29,023 nt of DNA from an uncultured Clostridia bacterium (GTDB taxonomy: Bacteria > Bacillota > Clostridia > Christensenellales > Aristaeellaceae): the NCBI GenBank assembly GCA_934631985.1, contig CAKTYE010000031.1, forward strand, positions 1 through 29,023, written 5' to 3'. The translations under genes were made by a program, and so were the position numbers. Under the pieces are notes generated by a model. The model was not told the origin of the DNA. It searched no databases and was given only the letters and a program-made list of their open reading frames with translations. Below are positions 22,686-29,023 of the stretch, piece by piece; position 1 is the stretch's first letter, and each line of letters begins with the position of its first letter.

Positions 22686-22807
22686 GCAGCAAAAGTTACC
22701 TGCACGAAAACCACATCTTCTAACAACTACGCGACCAAGCCGCACCCGCACCAAAAGCCTCCCCTGTAAGGGGAGGTGTCCCGAAGGGACGGAGAGGTTC
22801 CGTCCCC
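22686..22807 (+). repeat. Direct repeat A, copy 2
   Basis: Second copy of repeat A, in the same direction as copy 1, starting GCAGCAAAAGTTACC. The two copies bracket the family B copies and the hairpin array. Confidence 0.8.
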
Positions 22808-22825
22808 CGCAGCCTCATCCCCACC

Positions 22826-22863
22826 AAAAAGAGAGGACCTCCCCTCCCCGAGAAAGCCCTCTC
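22826..22863 (-). terminator. Weak terminator after the anti-sigma gene
   Basis: On the minus strand GAGAGG pairs with CCTCTC, followed by TTTTT. The stem is short and the loop is 21 bases, so efficiency may be low. It is 18 bases past the stop. Confidence 0.4.
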
Positions 22864-22880
22864 CCCCACATCTGCCAGCT

Positions 22881-23714
22881 TTATGAATTTTGCAGCTCAG
22901 GCGCCGCCTGCTTCAAGCGTTCTCCCTCTGCCTGCATTTCATTCCACTCCGCTTCCGTTAAAATCAGCGGCTCCTGTTCCTCAGCATGAACCATGCTGTT
23001 CGAAAGGCCATAGTATGTCGTCCAGCCATTTTCACGCTGAACCATGATCCGCCGATTCATGCTTTCCAGATACACGCAGTAGGCTTCCAGCTCTGCGGAG
23101 CAGCTTGGCAGAATTTCCCCGCGCTTCCACAGAGTTTTATAGCGCTGGGGCGAGCCTTGGCGCAGTTCCTTGCAGCCTGTCAGGGAAAAGTCAATCACGC
23201 CCAACTCCACGGTCGTTTCCTGCGTTTGGGGCTGGAAGCGCTGCTGGGACAGTTCAAAGTAGTAAATCGTACCGTCTTCCGTAGGCTGCATGGAGCTGCT
23301 GCTGCCGCTGCATTTCCCCTGGTAGCGACTCACGATCACCGCATGCTCGCCGTCTGCGCGCAAATAAGCTGTCTGCGTGTACCGCTCCAGCGGCATACCC
23401 ATCGTTGTATGGTTGCTGAGCAGCGCATACAGACCGACCATGACCAGTATGCCAATCAAAACGCCCAGCAGCACCGTCCGTCCGATTCGCTTGCGCTGCC
23501 GCTCCTTCAGCTGGTGCGCAACGCGCTCATTCATCTGGGCCTGGGCCGCGCTGTCCTCCGTACCGGGCAGGCTTTCCTGCATTTCCCGATACATGTCGCG
23601 GCACGCCTCGCACTCCGCCACATGGGCGGCTACAAAGGTCTGGCTCTCCTCGCTGGCTGCGCCGTCAATGCACAGGGGCATCAGGTCCCTTGCCATGTCG
23701 CAATTACGTTTCAT
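22881..23714 (-). CDS. Anti-sigma factor with zinc-finger (ZAS) domain
   Basis: This 277-residue membrane protein should hold the ECF sigma factor encoded just upstream. The N-terminus has the anti-sigma zinc motif HVAECEAC (His31, Cys35, Cys38) after CIDGAASEE. One membrane helix follows at about 80-99 (TVLLGVLIGILVMVGLYALL). The remaining 170 residues lie outside the cell and hold four or five cysteines; they would sense the signal. No known sensor domain is recognised in that part. Its start overlaps the sigma gene's end by 11 bases, so the pair is made together, which is normal for such partners. The ATG at 23714 lies within the sigma gene's tail. Confidence 0.88.
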   Translation of the reverse strand: MKRNCDMARDLMPLCIDGAASEESQTFVAAHVAECEACRDMYREMQESLPGTEDSAAQAQMNERVAHQLKERQRKRIGRTVLLGVLIGILVMVGLYALLSNHTTMGMPLERYTQTAYLRADGEHAVIVSRYQGKCSGSSSSMQPTEDGTIYYFELSQQRFQPQTQETTVELGVIDFSLTGCKELRQGSPQRYKTLWKRGEILPSCSAELEAYCVYLESMNRRIMVQRENGWTTYYGLSNSMVHAEEQEPLILTEAEWNEMQAEGERLKQAAPELQNS

Positions 23715-24195
23715 GCTTCTCCTCCTCTGCCATGCGGCGCAAAAGCTGCCGCCCTCGATAATACGTCACCCGCGCCCAGCTTTCGCTTTTTCCGAAGAGC
23801 GCGGCAATCTCCGCGTGCGTCAATTCCCCGAAGGTGCGCAGGGTGAACACCTCCCGGTATGGCTCCGGCAGGTCATGCAGCAGGCGAAACACCGCCACCC
23901 GCCGATCACTGGCAATCAGCTGCTCCGCCGCATCCTGCACGCTTTCCCCGGTCTCTATCCGTTCCGTGGGCTGTGGCGGCGGTTTTCGGCAATAGTCGAA
24001 ATACAGCCGTTTAGCGATGGTACACAGCCATGTCGGCAGCGCCGACTGTCCGCGAAAGTCGCGCCAATGGCGCATGGCCTGATAGAACGTCTCCTGCGTC
24101 AGCTCCTCCGCCAGCGCCTCATTACCGCACAGCCGCCGCAGGAATCCGCGCACCAGCGCTTCATGCTGAGCATAGGCTTCCTCGAAATTTTCCAC
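23704..24195 (-). CDS. ECF RNA polymerase sigma factor
   Basis: This protein of about 163 residues is an extracytoplasmic-function sigma factor with regions 2 and 4 only. Region 2 includes LAEELTQETFYQAMRHWRDF and LPTWLCTIAKRLYFDYCRK; region 4 is LPEPYREVFTLRTFGELTHA and the helix-turn-helix IAALFGKSESWARVTYYRG. A GTG at 24195 is used because AAAGGAGG lies 10 bases upstream; the GTG at 24216 precedes that site. It is followed by its anti-sigma factor with an overlap. The promoter at 24223-24249 looks like an ECF-type site, so it probably drives its own gene. The target genes are not in this window as far as I can see. Confidence 0.92.
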   Translation of the reverse strand: MENFEEAYAQHEALVRGFLRRLCGNEALAEELTQETFYQAMRHWRDFRGQSALPTWLCTIAKRLYFDYCRKPPPQPTERIETGESVQDAAEQLIASDRRVAVFRLLHDLPEPYREVFTLRTFGELTHAEIAALFGKSESWARVTYYRGRQLLRRMAEEEKHET

Positions 24196-24222
24196 GCTGC
24201 TTTTCCCTCCTTTCACCTGTTT

Positions 24223-24249
24223 GACGGAGCCTGCAAGCCGTTCGTTACA
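24223..24249 (-). promoter_or_regulatory. ECF-type autoregulatory promoter candidate
   Basis: On the minus strand TGTAAC (24249-24244), 17-base spacer, CGTC (24226-24223). It fits the Bacillus SigX/SigM type (TGxAAC-N16/17-CGxC). The start site would be near 24216, just before the AAAGGAGG of the sigma gene. A sigma-A-like TATACT is also present upstream near 24280. Confidence 0.6.
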
Positions 24250-24305
24250 AACTTTTCTGATTTTTCTCGCACTTTGCTTCAGTATAACATAGCCCCGCAG
24301 ACAGC

Positions 24306-24341
24306 AAAAGGGGTGCGAGCTGTCTTACCAGCCCGCACCCC
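24306..24341 (-). terminator. Terminator after the second ECF unit
   Basis: On the minus strand GGGGTGCGGGCTG pairs with CAGCTCGCACCCC (one mismatch) followed by TTTTG. It is 17 bases past the stop at 24358. Confidence 0.85.
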
Positions 24342-24357
24342 GACTTTTTCTATGTCG

Positions 24358-25461
24358 TTATTCCATCATCTGCTCCAAAGGGAATGTGACCGACCAATTT
24401 CCGTTCACCGCGGGAATGCCCACCGTGAAGTCACCCATCAGGGTCACCCCCGCCAGCGCCTCCCTGGAAACGCTGATGAAATGCTCCTGATAGCTGTCGC
24501 GTCTGCGCAGCGCATTATCCTCAGCGCTCTCCGCATCCGTTTCCGCATACCAGTCCACGGCGTTCAGCTCACCGTCCACACCCTCCACGGTGATGGGCAG
24601 GCCCATGGCATAGGTCTTTCTCGTGCTATCCAGCAGCGTCACAAAGCCATTTGTATCCGTTCGTCCAATGTCTGTATACAGCATTTGCACATGCAGTATG
24701 CCGTCCACCCAGCCGACATTGGTCAGCGTCACACCCTCTGCCACGGGAATGTTCAGGCTGCTGTCCGTGCTGAGCACCTGCTGCTGCGCAATGGCCTCCT
24801 GCACAGCTGCTGTCTCCATATCCTGCGGGAAGCCATAGCCGCACCCTCTCAGCCGCGGCATGGACATGGTATTCGCCGTATCCGGCAGGGTATTCAGGTC
24901 TACAAGGCTTGCCAAGTCCACCGTGACATGCTCCTTATGGGCCAGGAAGCTGGACACGCTGAAGGTGGCCTTACCCTGGGCTGTGACCTCCTGCTCAAAC
25001 TGCATCATCAGCAGGAACGTTGCAGTGCGCGTCTGCGGATCATAAGAGACCTGCGTACACATTCCCGTGCCGGTATAGGGCAAATGCAGCACTGCCGAAT
25101 CAAACAGATCCATGCTGTCGTCCAGCCGATCTCCCGTCGTGTCCTGCAAGGACAGATAGACCCGTACCTCCTTGCCCTCCACCGCGCCGGAGATCACCTC
25201 CATGCGAATGCCCTGATCCTCGCAGCTCAGGTTCACCGGCTTCAGGCCCTGCGCCATGGCAGGCCAGAAGCGGTACAGCAGGGCGTTTACGTCCTCATTC
25301 CCCGCCGCCAGCGCCGTCACCGCGCACAGCATCAGCACCAGTGCCGCACACAGGGCCAGCGCACGGCGCATAGGGAATCTCCGCCGCACCGGCTGCTCCA
25401 TATCCGCCAGCAGTTCGTCATCGACATCATTCAGCGCACGCATCAACGTTTCAGGCTTCAT
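24358..25461 (-). CDS. Membrane protein, probable anti-sigma partner (DUF4179-like)
   Basis: This 367-residue protein starts MKPETLMRALNDVDDELLAD, the kind of short cytosolic N-terminus seen in DUF4179-type proteins that follow ECF sigma genes in Firmicutes. One membrane helix lies at about 33-53 (ALALCAALVLMLCAVTALAA) and some 310 residues face outside, mostly beta-type sequence with two or three cysteines. No ZAS zinc motif is present. The ATG at 25461 overlaps the sigma stop as ATGA and is 7 bases after AAGGAGGG, so the start is firm; an earlier ATG touches the ribosome site. The frame is open far upstream, but that is the antisense of the sigma gene. Anti-sigma action is inferred from position. 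Confidence 0.75.
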   Translation of the reverse strand: MKPETLMRALNDVDDELLADMEQPVRRRFPMRRALALCAALVLMLCAVTALAAGNEDVNALLYRFWPAMAQGLKPVNLSCEDQGIRMEVISGAVEGKEVRVYLSLQDTTGDRLDDSMDLFDSAVLHLPYTGTGMCTQVSYDPQTRTATFLLMMQFEQEVTAQGKATFSVSSFLAHKEHVTVDLASLVDLNTLPDTANTMSMPRLRGCGYGFPQDMETAAVQEAIAQQQVLSTDSSLNIPVAEGVTLTNVGWVDGILHVQMLYTDIGRTDTNGFVTLLDSTRKTYAMGLPITVEGVDGELNAVDWYAETDAESAEDNALRRRDSYQEHFISVSREALAGVTLMGDFTVGIPAVNGNWSVTFPLEQMME

Positions 25462-26015
25462 AGCCATCCCTCCTTGTCCAAGGTGTCCTTCAGTTTTTTC
25501 CGCAGGCGATGCAGGCGGGCATTCGCGCTGCTTTCCGTGCAGCCGCACTGCTTTGCCGCCTCCCGTATGGGCAGCGCCTGCCAATAGCGCAGCAGAAACA
25601 GCCGCCGATCCTCCGCAGGCAATGCCCGCAGAAAAGCGTTCAGCCGCGCTGTTAAGGCACGGGCATTCACGCTGTCCTCCAGCGTCTCCCGGTTCGGAAG
25701 CGCGTCCTGCAATTCCTCCAGCACCAGCGGCAGCGTTCCCGCTCCGCGCTTGTCCGCGTTTCGTTTGCGCCACGCATCCAGGCAATAGCGCCGCGTCAGC
25801 TTTGCCAGATAGGTGCGCAGGCATCGGGGCTGATTAGGCGGGATGCTCTGCCAGGCCGCCAGCAGGGTGCTGTTCAGGCATTCCTCCGCGTCCTGCGCTG
25901 TGCCGAGCATGCGCCGGGCCATGGCCTCGCAATACGCGCCATACTGCGTCTTTGCCGCCGTCAGGGCCGTCTCGTCCCGTGCCAGAAACAGCCGGACGAT
26001 CCGCTCATCCTCCAT
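25458..26015 (-). CDS. ECF-type RNA polymerase sigma factor (second)
   Basis: This 185-residue protein is another sigma-70 family ECF factor. Region 2: YCEAMARRMLGTAQDAEECL and LRTYLAKLTRRYCLDAWRKR. Region 4: LPAEDRRLFLLRYWQALPIR, then EAAKQCGCTESSANARLHRL as the helix-turn-helix. The linker is long. The ATG at 26015 follows AAAGGAGG with 7 bases between. Its stop overlaps the start of the membrane partner by 4 bases. It is distinct from the sigma factor at 23704-24195, with its own partner type and terminator, so these are two tandem but separate signalling units. Upstream a TGCTATGAT box is seen. Confidence 0.9.
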   Translation of the reverse strand: MEDERIVRLFLARDETALTAAKTQYGAYCEAMARRMLGTAQDAEECLNSTLLAAWQSIPPNQPRCLRTYLAKLTRRYCLDAWRKRNADKRGAGTLPLVLEELQDALPNRETLEDSVNARALTARLNAFLRALPAEDRRLFLLRYWQALPIREAAKQCGCTESSANARLHRLRKKLKDTLDKEGWL

Positions 26016-26079
26016 GTGCGTTCCTCCTTTCACCTATCTATCTCGTAAAACGCGCTGATCGCTTGCGCTTCTTTCCTTC

Positions 26080-26088
26080 ATCATAGCA
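26080..26088 (-). promoter_or_regulatory. Extended -10 box upstream of the second ECF gene
   Basis: TGCTATGAT read on the minus strand. No -35 hexamer fits at 16-18 bases, so it would rely on the TGn extension. It lies 65 bases before the start and 20 bases from the divergent corA promoter. Confidence 0.35.
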
Positions 26089-26107
26089 CAAAACTGCGCA
26101 AAAAGCG

Positions 26108-26136
26108 TTGACAATCCAGCGGTGAATGCGTATCAT
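26108..26136 (+). promoter_or_regulatory. Sigma-A promoter for corA
   Basis: Perfect TTGACA (26108-26113), 17-base spacer, TATCAT (26131-26136). The corA start is about 180 bases downstream, leaving a long leader. Confidence 0.8.
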
Positions 26137-26263
26137 ACATGTATGCGAAGATGAAAAAGCGCATGGAAAGGGAGTGGATCCGCTTCATGGACGGCGACCC
26201 GTTCAGTACCCATTTTGATGCAACACAGGCGGACTGCTCCCACGCTGATCGTATATAAACGGG

Positions 26264-26312
26264 GCCTGTTCTGCCTGAGAATTCTACCATTTCAGAAAGG
26301 ACAGGCGTTTTT
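26264..26312 (+). promoter_or_regulatory. Hairpin in the corA leader that covers the ribosome site
   Basis: GCCTGTTC (from 26264) pairs with GGACAGGC (to 26306) with an inner CTGA-TCAG, and is followed by GTTTTT at 26307-26312. The right arm includes the AAAGGA that is the only candidate ribosome site for corA. So the hairpin could act as a terminator, a translation switch, or both. An upstream 35-codon frame (26151-26258) is in the same leader without a ribosome site. Confidence 0.5.
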
Positions 26313-26315
26313 ATT

Positions 26316-27254
26316 ATGCGCAGAATTTTCAAGACGGTTGACGATCATCTCACCGAATGCACCACGCTGGAAAAGGGCTGCTGGGTGCATTTGCAAAACC
26401 CGACCAAGGAAGAGATCGACGGGCTGAACACCCGTTTTGCGCTGGACCCCACCTATCTTGCCGCCGCGCTGGACGAGGAGGAAAGCGCCCGTATCGAGCA
26501 TGACGGCGATCAGACGCTGATCATTGTGGACATTCCCTATGTGGAGGCCGAGGGCAGCGGTTATATTTACAGCACCATCCCCATGGGCATTGTGCTGGTG
26601 GACGAAATCATCATTACCGTCTGCACCCGTGAAACGCCCATTATTGCAGATTTTACAGAGGAGCGCGTTCGCAATTTCTGGACGTTCAAGCGTACTCGGT
26701 TCATTCTGCAATTGCTGTACCGCAACGCCAGCCGTTTTCTGGCCTATCTGAAGCAGATCGACAAGGCGAGCATGCATGTGCAGGATCAATTGGAAAAGAG
26801 CAGCCGCAATCAGGAGCTTTTGCAGATGATGAAGCTGGAGAAGTCGCTGGTGTTCTTCTCCACGTCCCTGAAGGGCAACGAGCTGGTCATGGAAAAGCTG
26901 CTGCGGCAGGAATCCATTATGAAGCGCTTCCCCGAAGACACTGATCTGCTGGAGGACGTGATCATTGAAAACAAGCAGGCCATTGAGATGTGCGCCATTT
27001 ATCGCGACATTATGAGCGGCACCATGGACGCTTTCGCCAGCATCATCAGCAACAACCTGAACATCACCATGAAGGTGCTGACCAGCCTGACCGTTGTGAT
27101 GGCTGTTCCCACCATCATTTCCTCCCTGTGGGGCATGAACGTCGCCGTTCCCTTCTCCCAATCCAGCGCCGGCTTCTGGATCGTGATGGGCATCAGCGTT
27201 CTCTGCGCCCTGTTCGCTTTCATCTTCATGTACAAAAAACGAATGTTCAAATAA
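26316..27254 (+). CDS. corA: CorA family magnesium (divalent cation) transporter
   Basis: This 312-residue protein is a CorA channel, which forms a pentamer in the membrane and takes up Mg2+ (sometimes Co2+ or Ni2+). The large cytosolic N-terminal domain (1-250) contains the long stalk helix. Two membrane helices follow: about 253-272 and 286-306. The signature GMN is at 273-275 (SSLWGMNVAVPF), at the pore mouth. The C-terminus is short and basic (MYKKRMFK), typical of the family. The ribosome site AAAGGA is 14 bases upstream, a long gap, and it is part of a hairpin, which suggests control in the leader. A dispersed hairpin (family C) follows 19 bases after the stop. Confidence 0.95.
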   Translation: MRRIFKTVDDHLTECTTLEKGCWVHLQNPTKEEIDGLNTRFALDPTYLAAALDEEESARIEHDGDQTLIIVDIPYVEAEGSGYIYSTIPMGIVLVDEIIITVCTRETPIIADFTEERVRNFWTFKRTRFILQLLYRNASRFLAYLKQIDKASMHVQDQLEKSSRNQELLQMMKLEKSLVFFSTSLKGNELVMEKLLRQESIMKRFPEDTDLLEDVIIENKQAIEMCAIYRDIMSGTMDAFASIISNNLNITMKVLTSLTVVMAVPTIISSLWGMNVAVPFSQSSAGFWIVMGISVLCALFAFIFMYKKRMFK

Positions 27255-27273
27255 AATAAACGGATAGGTACTG

Positions 27274-27311
27274 CGAGGGAGGCTGCTTCTGTGCCAGAAG
27301 CACCTCCCTCG
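27274..27311 (+). repeat. Dispersed 3' hairpin, family C, copy 1
   Basis: CGAGGGAGG, C, TGCTTCTG, loop TGC, CAGAAGCA, CCTCCCTCG: a 17-bp stem with one bulge. Copy 2 at 28572-28609 is the same sequence on the minus strand apart from two base-pair changes. Both lie shortly after a stop codon in the sense direction. Confidence 0.75.
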
Positions 27312-27486
27312 CGCTCCCTCCCGAAGAGCAGCGGAGGGGAAAGTTAGGGGCTGCGCTGAATAAGCAATGTGGTTGAGCGACTTGCGGTGGGCGCTTGGTG
27401 ACAGGCTTCTGCCTGCAATCCGTTGCTTTTACTTGTTAAGCGTCCTGCTGCCGTGCAGGGCAGCCAGGCCGCGCCCCGCGCCAGCG

Positions 27487-27556
27487 CTTGCCTCCTTCCG
27501 CAGAAGGAGGGGGACCAGCCGTCCGCAGGACGGATGGTGGAGGATAAACTCCCCGC
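27487..27556 (+). repeat. Dispersed repeat, family B, copy 4
   Basis: CTTGCCTCCTTCCGCAGAAG, middle hairpin CCGTCC-GGACGG, then GGTGGAGGATAAACTCCCCGC. It lies in the gap 27255-27631, which holds no gene, only this, family C copy 1 and a terminator. Confidence 0.75.
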
Positions 27557-27575
27557 CGCATCTTCCCTTCCCTAC

Positions 27576-27624
27576 AAAAAAGCGAGACGTTCGTGCATCC
27601 GCTGCACCCCCGTCTCGCTTTTTT
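27576..27624. terminator. Terminator after rhaD (T runs on both strands)
   Basis: AAAAAAGCGAGACG pairs with CGTCTCGCTTTTTT (14 bp), with an inner GTGCA-TGCAC hairpin. It is 7 bases past the rhaD stop. Confidence 0.92.
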
Positions 27625-27631
27625 TATGCGA

Positions 27632-28459
27632 TCAGTCGCCCAAAAACTCTTCCCGCAGCGTCACGCCAAACGCCTTGGCAATATCGCGCAGGTTATCGTC
27701 CGTGATCGTCTGCCGAATCCCCTGCCCCATGCTCATGGCCTTGACGTAAATCTCCGCAGCCTTTTCAATGGTGTGCATCAGGCCGAAGGTGGTGTCGAAA
27801 TCCGGGCCGGAGCAGAACAAGCCGTGATGCGCCCATACCGCCGCGTCAAACTCCTTCATCAGCTCACTGGTCGCCAGCGCGATGTCCGCACCACCGGGAA
27901 CCATCCACGGCACAACGCCCACGCCGCCTGGGAACACCACCGGGCATTCCGTGGCGCTCTGCCACAGGACGCGCGTGAAATCACGGCTGGTCAGCGGCAC
28001 CACATAGGTCATGGCAATGATGTTCGCCGGATGCGCATGGTAGATCACACGGCAAGCGCCATCGGTGGCCTGCTTGCGCACAGAATGGTTCAGGAAATGG
28101 CTGGGGAACTCGCTGGTGGGCTTGCCGCCCTTTTCCAGGCCCCACACAATGCGCCAGCTGTCGCCCGCTTCGTTGATCTCCAGCAGGCAGATGTTATCCT
28201 GGGGCGCTTCCAGCACGTTGCGCAGGTACTTGCCGCTGCCCGTCGCCAGGAAGTATTCTCCGCGCAGGTTGTCTGCCTGCACCCCCATCGCGACCCAGGG
28301 GCCAGGGCAGGCCTTCATATAGGGACGGCACTGCTCCACTTCTTCAGGACGCAGACGGTAGGTCAGATTGCCGCCGTTGCGCTCGTGCCAGCCCTGAAGC
28401 CAGCCATCGTTGCACATGCGAATATAGCCTTTGACGACCTCAATATCCGTAAATCCCAT
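27632..28459 (-). CDS. rhaD: Rhamnulose-1-phosphate aldolase
   Basis: This 275-residue class II, zinc-dependent aldolase splits L-rhamnulose 1-phosphate into dihydroxyacetone phosphate and L-lactaldehyde. The Zn ligands are His141 and His143 (IYHAHPANIIAM) and His212 (WAHHGLFCSG); the catalytic Glu117 lies in TSEFPSH. These numbers equal those of the Escherichia coli enzyme. Other marks are DGWLQGWHERNGGNLTYRL at the start and FGLMHTIEKAAEIYVKAM near the end. The ATG follows AGGAGG. It lies after rhaA on the same strand, with a gap of 174 bases containing a family C hairpin and an operator-like inverted repeat. L-lactaldehyde would be reduced to 1,2-propanediol by genes outside this window. 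Confidence 0.97.
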   Translation of the reverse strand: MGFTDIEVVKGYIRMCNDGWLQGWHERNGGNLTYRLRPEEVEQCRPYMKACPGPWVAMGVQADNLRGEYFLATGSGKYLRNVLEAPQDNICLLEINEAGDSWRIVWGLEKGGKPTSEFPSHFLNHSVRKQATDGACRVIYHAHPANIIAMTYVVPLTSRDFTRVLWQSATECPVVFPGGVGVVPWMVPGGADIALATSELMKEFDAAVWAHHGLFCSGPDFDTTFGLMHTIEKAAEIYVKAMSMGQGIRQTITDDNLRDIAKAFGVTLREEFLGD

Positions 28460-28483
28460 TGTGTTTGCCTCCTGTGTATTGTT

Positions 28484-28510
28484 TGAGCAAGCGTTTTCCT
28501 GCGTTGCTCA
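28484..28510. promoter_or_regulatory. Inverted repeat upstream of rhaD, operator candidate
   Basis: TGAGCAA, 13 bases, TTGCTCA: a perfect 7-bp inverted repeat 25 bases before the rhaD start. The inner AAGCGTTTTC resembles part of a catabolite (cre) site but differs at three fixed positions. It may be a rhamnose regulator site or a short RNA hairpin. Confidence 0.4.
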
Positions 28511-28571
28511 TCCTAACTGATTATTTTTTCCAAATATTATCTAAAATAACACTGGTCTTCGGGTAGGGGCC

Positions 28572-28609
28572 CGGGGGAGGTGCTTCTGGCACAGAAGCAG
28601 CCTCCCCCG
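28572..28609 (-). repeat. Dispersed 3' hairpin, family C, copy 2
   Basis: On the minus strand CGGGGGAGG, C, TGCTTCTG, loop TGC, CAGAAGCA, CCTCCCCCG. It is 24 bases past the rhaA stop, in the rhaA-rhaD gap. Confidence 0.75.
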
Positions 28610-28633
28610 GAGTCTCTCCCCGCACCGCCCCCG

Positions 28634-29023
28634 TCACCCTCTCTTGCTTTGCACCTCGCGCTCGTAGCGCTGGATCTGCGGGAACCATTCGCCCTCAACG
28701 GGAGCGCCGCAGCGGCGGCAGTATTCGTCCCATACCTCGCCAAAGGGCATGACCTTCAGTTCCTCCTGACGCACCATCAGCTCGGTGAACTGATCGGTGT
28801 CCTGCAAATGGGTCAGGGTGTCCTGCGGGGCCAGCAGCGCCATCAGCAGCGCCTTCTGCACATTGCGGAAGCCCGTCACCCAGGCGGACACACGGTTGAT
28901 GGACGCATCAAAGAAATCCAGCGCCATATGTACACGACCGTCCAGGCCGCCGCAGCGCACGATCTCCTTGCACAGCTCCTTCGTTTCATCATCCAGCAGC
29001 ACCACATGGTCGCTGTCCCAGCG
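28634..29023 (-). CDS. rhaA: L-rhamnose isomerase, C-terminal part
   Basis: These are the last 129 residues of L-rhamnose isomerase, which converts L-rhamnose to L-rhamnulose using Mn2+. The gene runs off the right edge. The diagnostic run is RWDSDHVVLLDDETKEL, then RVHMALDFFDASINRVSAWV and FRNVQKALLMALL, and near the end ELKVMPFGEVWDEYC; all correspond to the E. coli RhaA C-terminus. The last residues QSKRG also fit. It is the gene before rhaD, giving the catabolic order rhaA-(rhaB not between)-rhaD. Rhamnulokinase must be encoded elsewhere, probably upstream. No internal stop or frameshift is seen in this part. Confidence 0.96.
   Translation of the reverse strand, partial: RWDSDHVVLLDDETKELCKEIVRCGGLDGRVHMALDFFDASINRVSAWVTGFRNVQKALLMALLAPQDTLTHLQDTDQFTELMVRQEELKVMPFGEVWDEYCRRCGAPVEGEWFPQIQRYEREVQSKRG

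Noticed and set aside
22381..22726. Minus-strand frames of about 100 residues in the repeat region
   Set aside because: They arise from the hairpin array and repeat A; composition is Pro/Gly/Arg-rich with no start signal.
22061..22807. CRISPR array
   Set aside because: The repeats differ in length and are few, with no even spacers and no cas genes in the window.
23377..25587. Plus-strand frame of 736 residues opposite both ECF units
   Set aside because: Antisense shadow of four recognised genes, no ribosome site or family match.
26250..26312. Purine riboswitch before corA
   Set aside because: TTCTACC and TATAAAC resemble the core, but no third stem or closing helix can be drawn and the gene is a Mg2+ transporter.

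Overview
The window looks like chromosome of an anaerobic, probably intestinal member of the Clostridia (Firmicutes). Support: sigma-A promoters of the form TTGACA-N17-TATAAT, strong AAAGGAGG ribosome sites, a bacterial V-type ATPase of the Enterococcus/Clostridium ntp type, the DUF512-der-plsY order, a bile salt hydrolase and L-rhamnose catabolism. The genus cannot be named from sequence alone. GC is high for the group and intergenic DNA carries dispersed palindromic repeats. No rRNA, tRNA, CRISPR array or transposase was seen.

Layout. 1-3677 (minus): the first five genes of a V-type ATPase operon in the order F(G/H)-I-K-E-C; the c-ring subunit has the residues of a Na+ site. 3732-4562: upp, with its promoter and a long leader holding a terminator-like hairpin. 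4658-8080 (minus): a promoter-to-terminator unit DUF512 radical SAM-der-plsY. 8131-10000: a putative ABC permease (plus) and a bile salt hydrolase (minus) converging on one bidirectional terminator. 10114-11523 (minus): a membrane flavodoxin-like protein and a small anchored protein. 11606-13840 (minus): a cupin, a decayed SEC-C gene, and a short glycoside hydrolase 2-like protein without the catalytic half. 14006-17446: a histidine phosphatase, a secreted protein, a radical-SAM-like protein without its cluster cysteines, and a YhhN-type membrane protein. 17565-20258: a Dabb protein diverging from a DUF2461-phosphohexomutase operon. 20380-21970 (minus): padR, an overlooked 46-codon gene and a DUF4097 protein, joined by ATGA overlaps. 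21971-22880: 900 bases of repeats and hairpins without a convincing gene. 22881-26015 (minus): two separate ECF sigma units. 26108-27254: corA with a structured leader. 27632-29023 (minus): rhaD and the end of rhaA.

How they fit. Sodium or proton pumping (V-ATPase), magnesium uptake (CorA), bile salt deconjugation and rhamnose use suit a gut fermenter. The ECF and PadR units look like envelope or stress response modules. I see no large new defence or biosynthetic system. The most unusual items are the cysteine-less radical SAM relative, the upp leader, the small coupled gene after padR, the evenly phased GTAC sites in the padR promoter, and the repeat and hairpin families.
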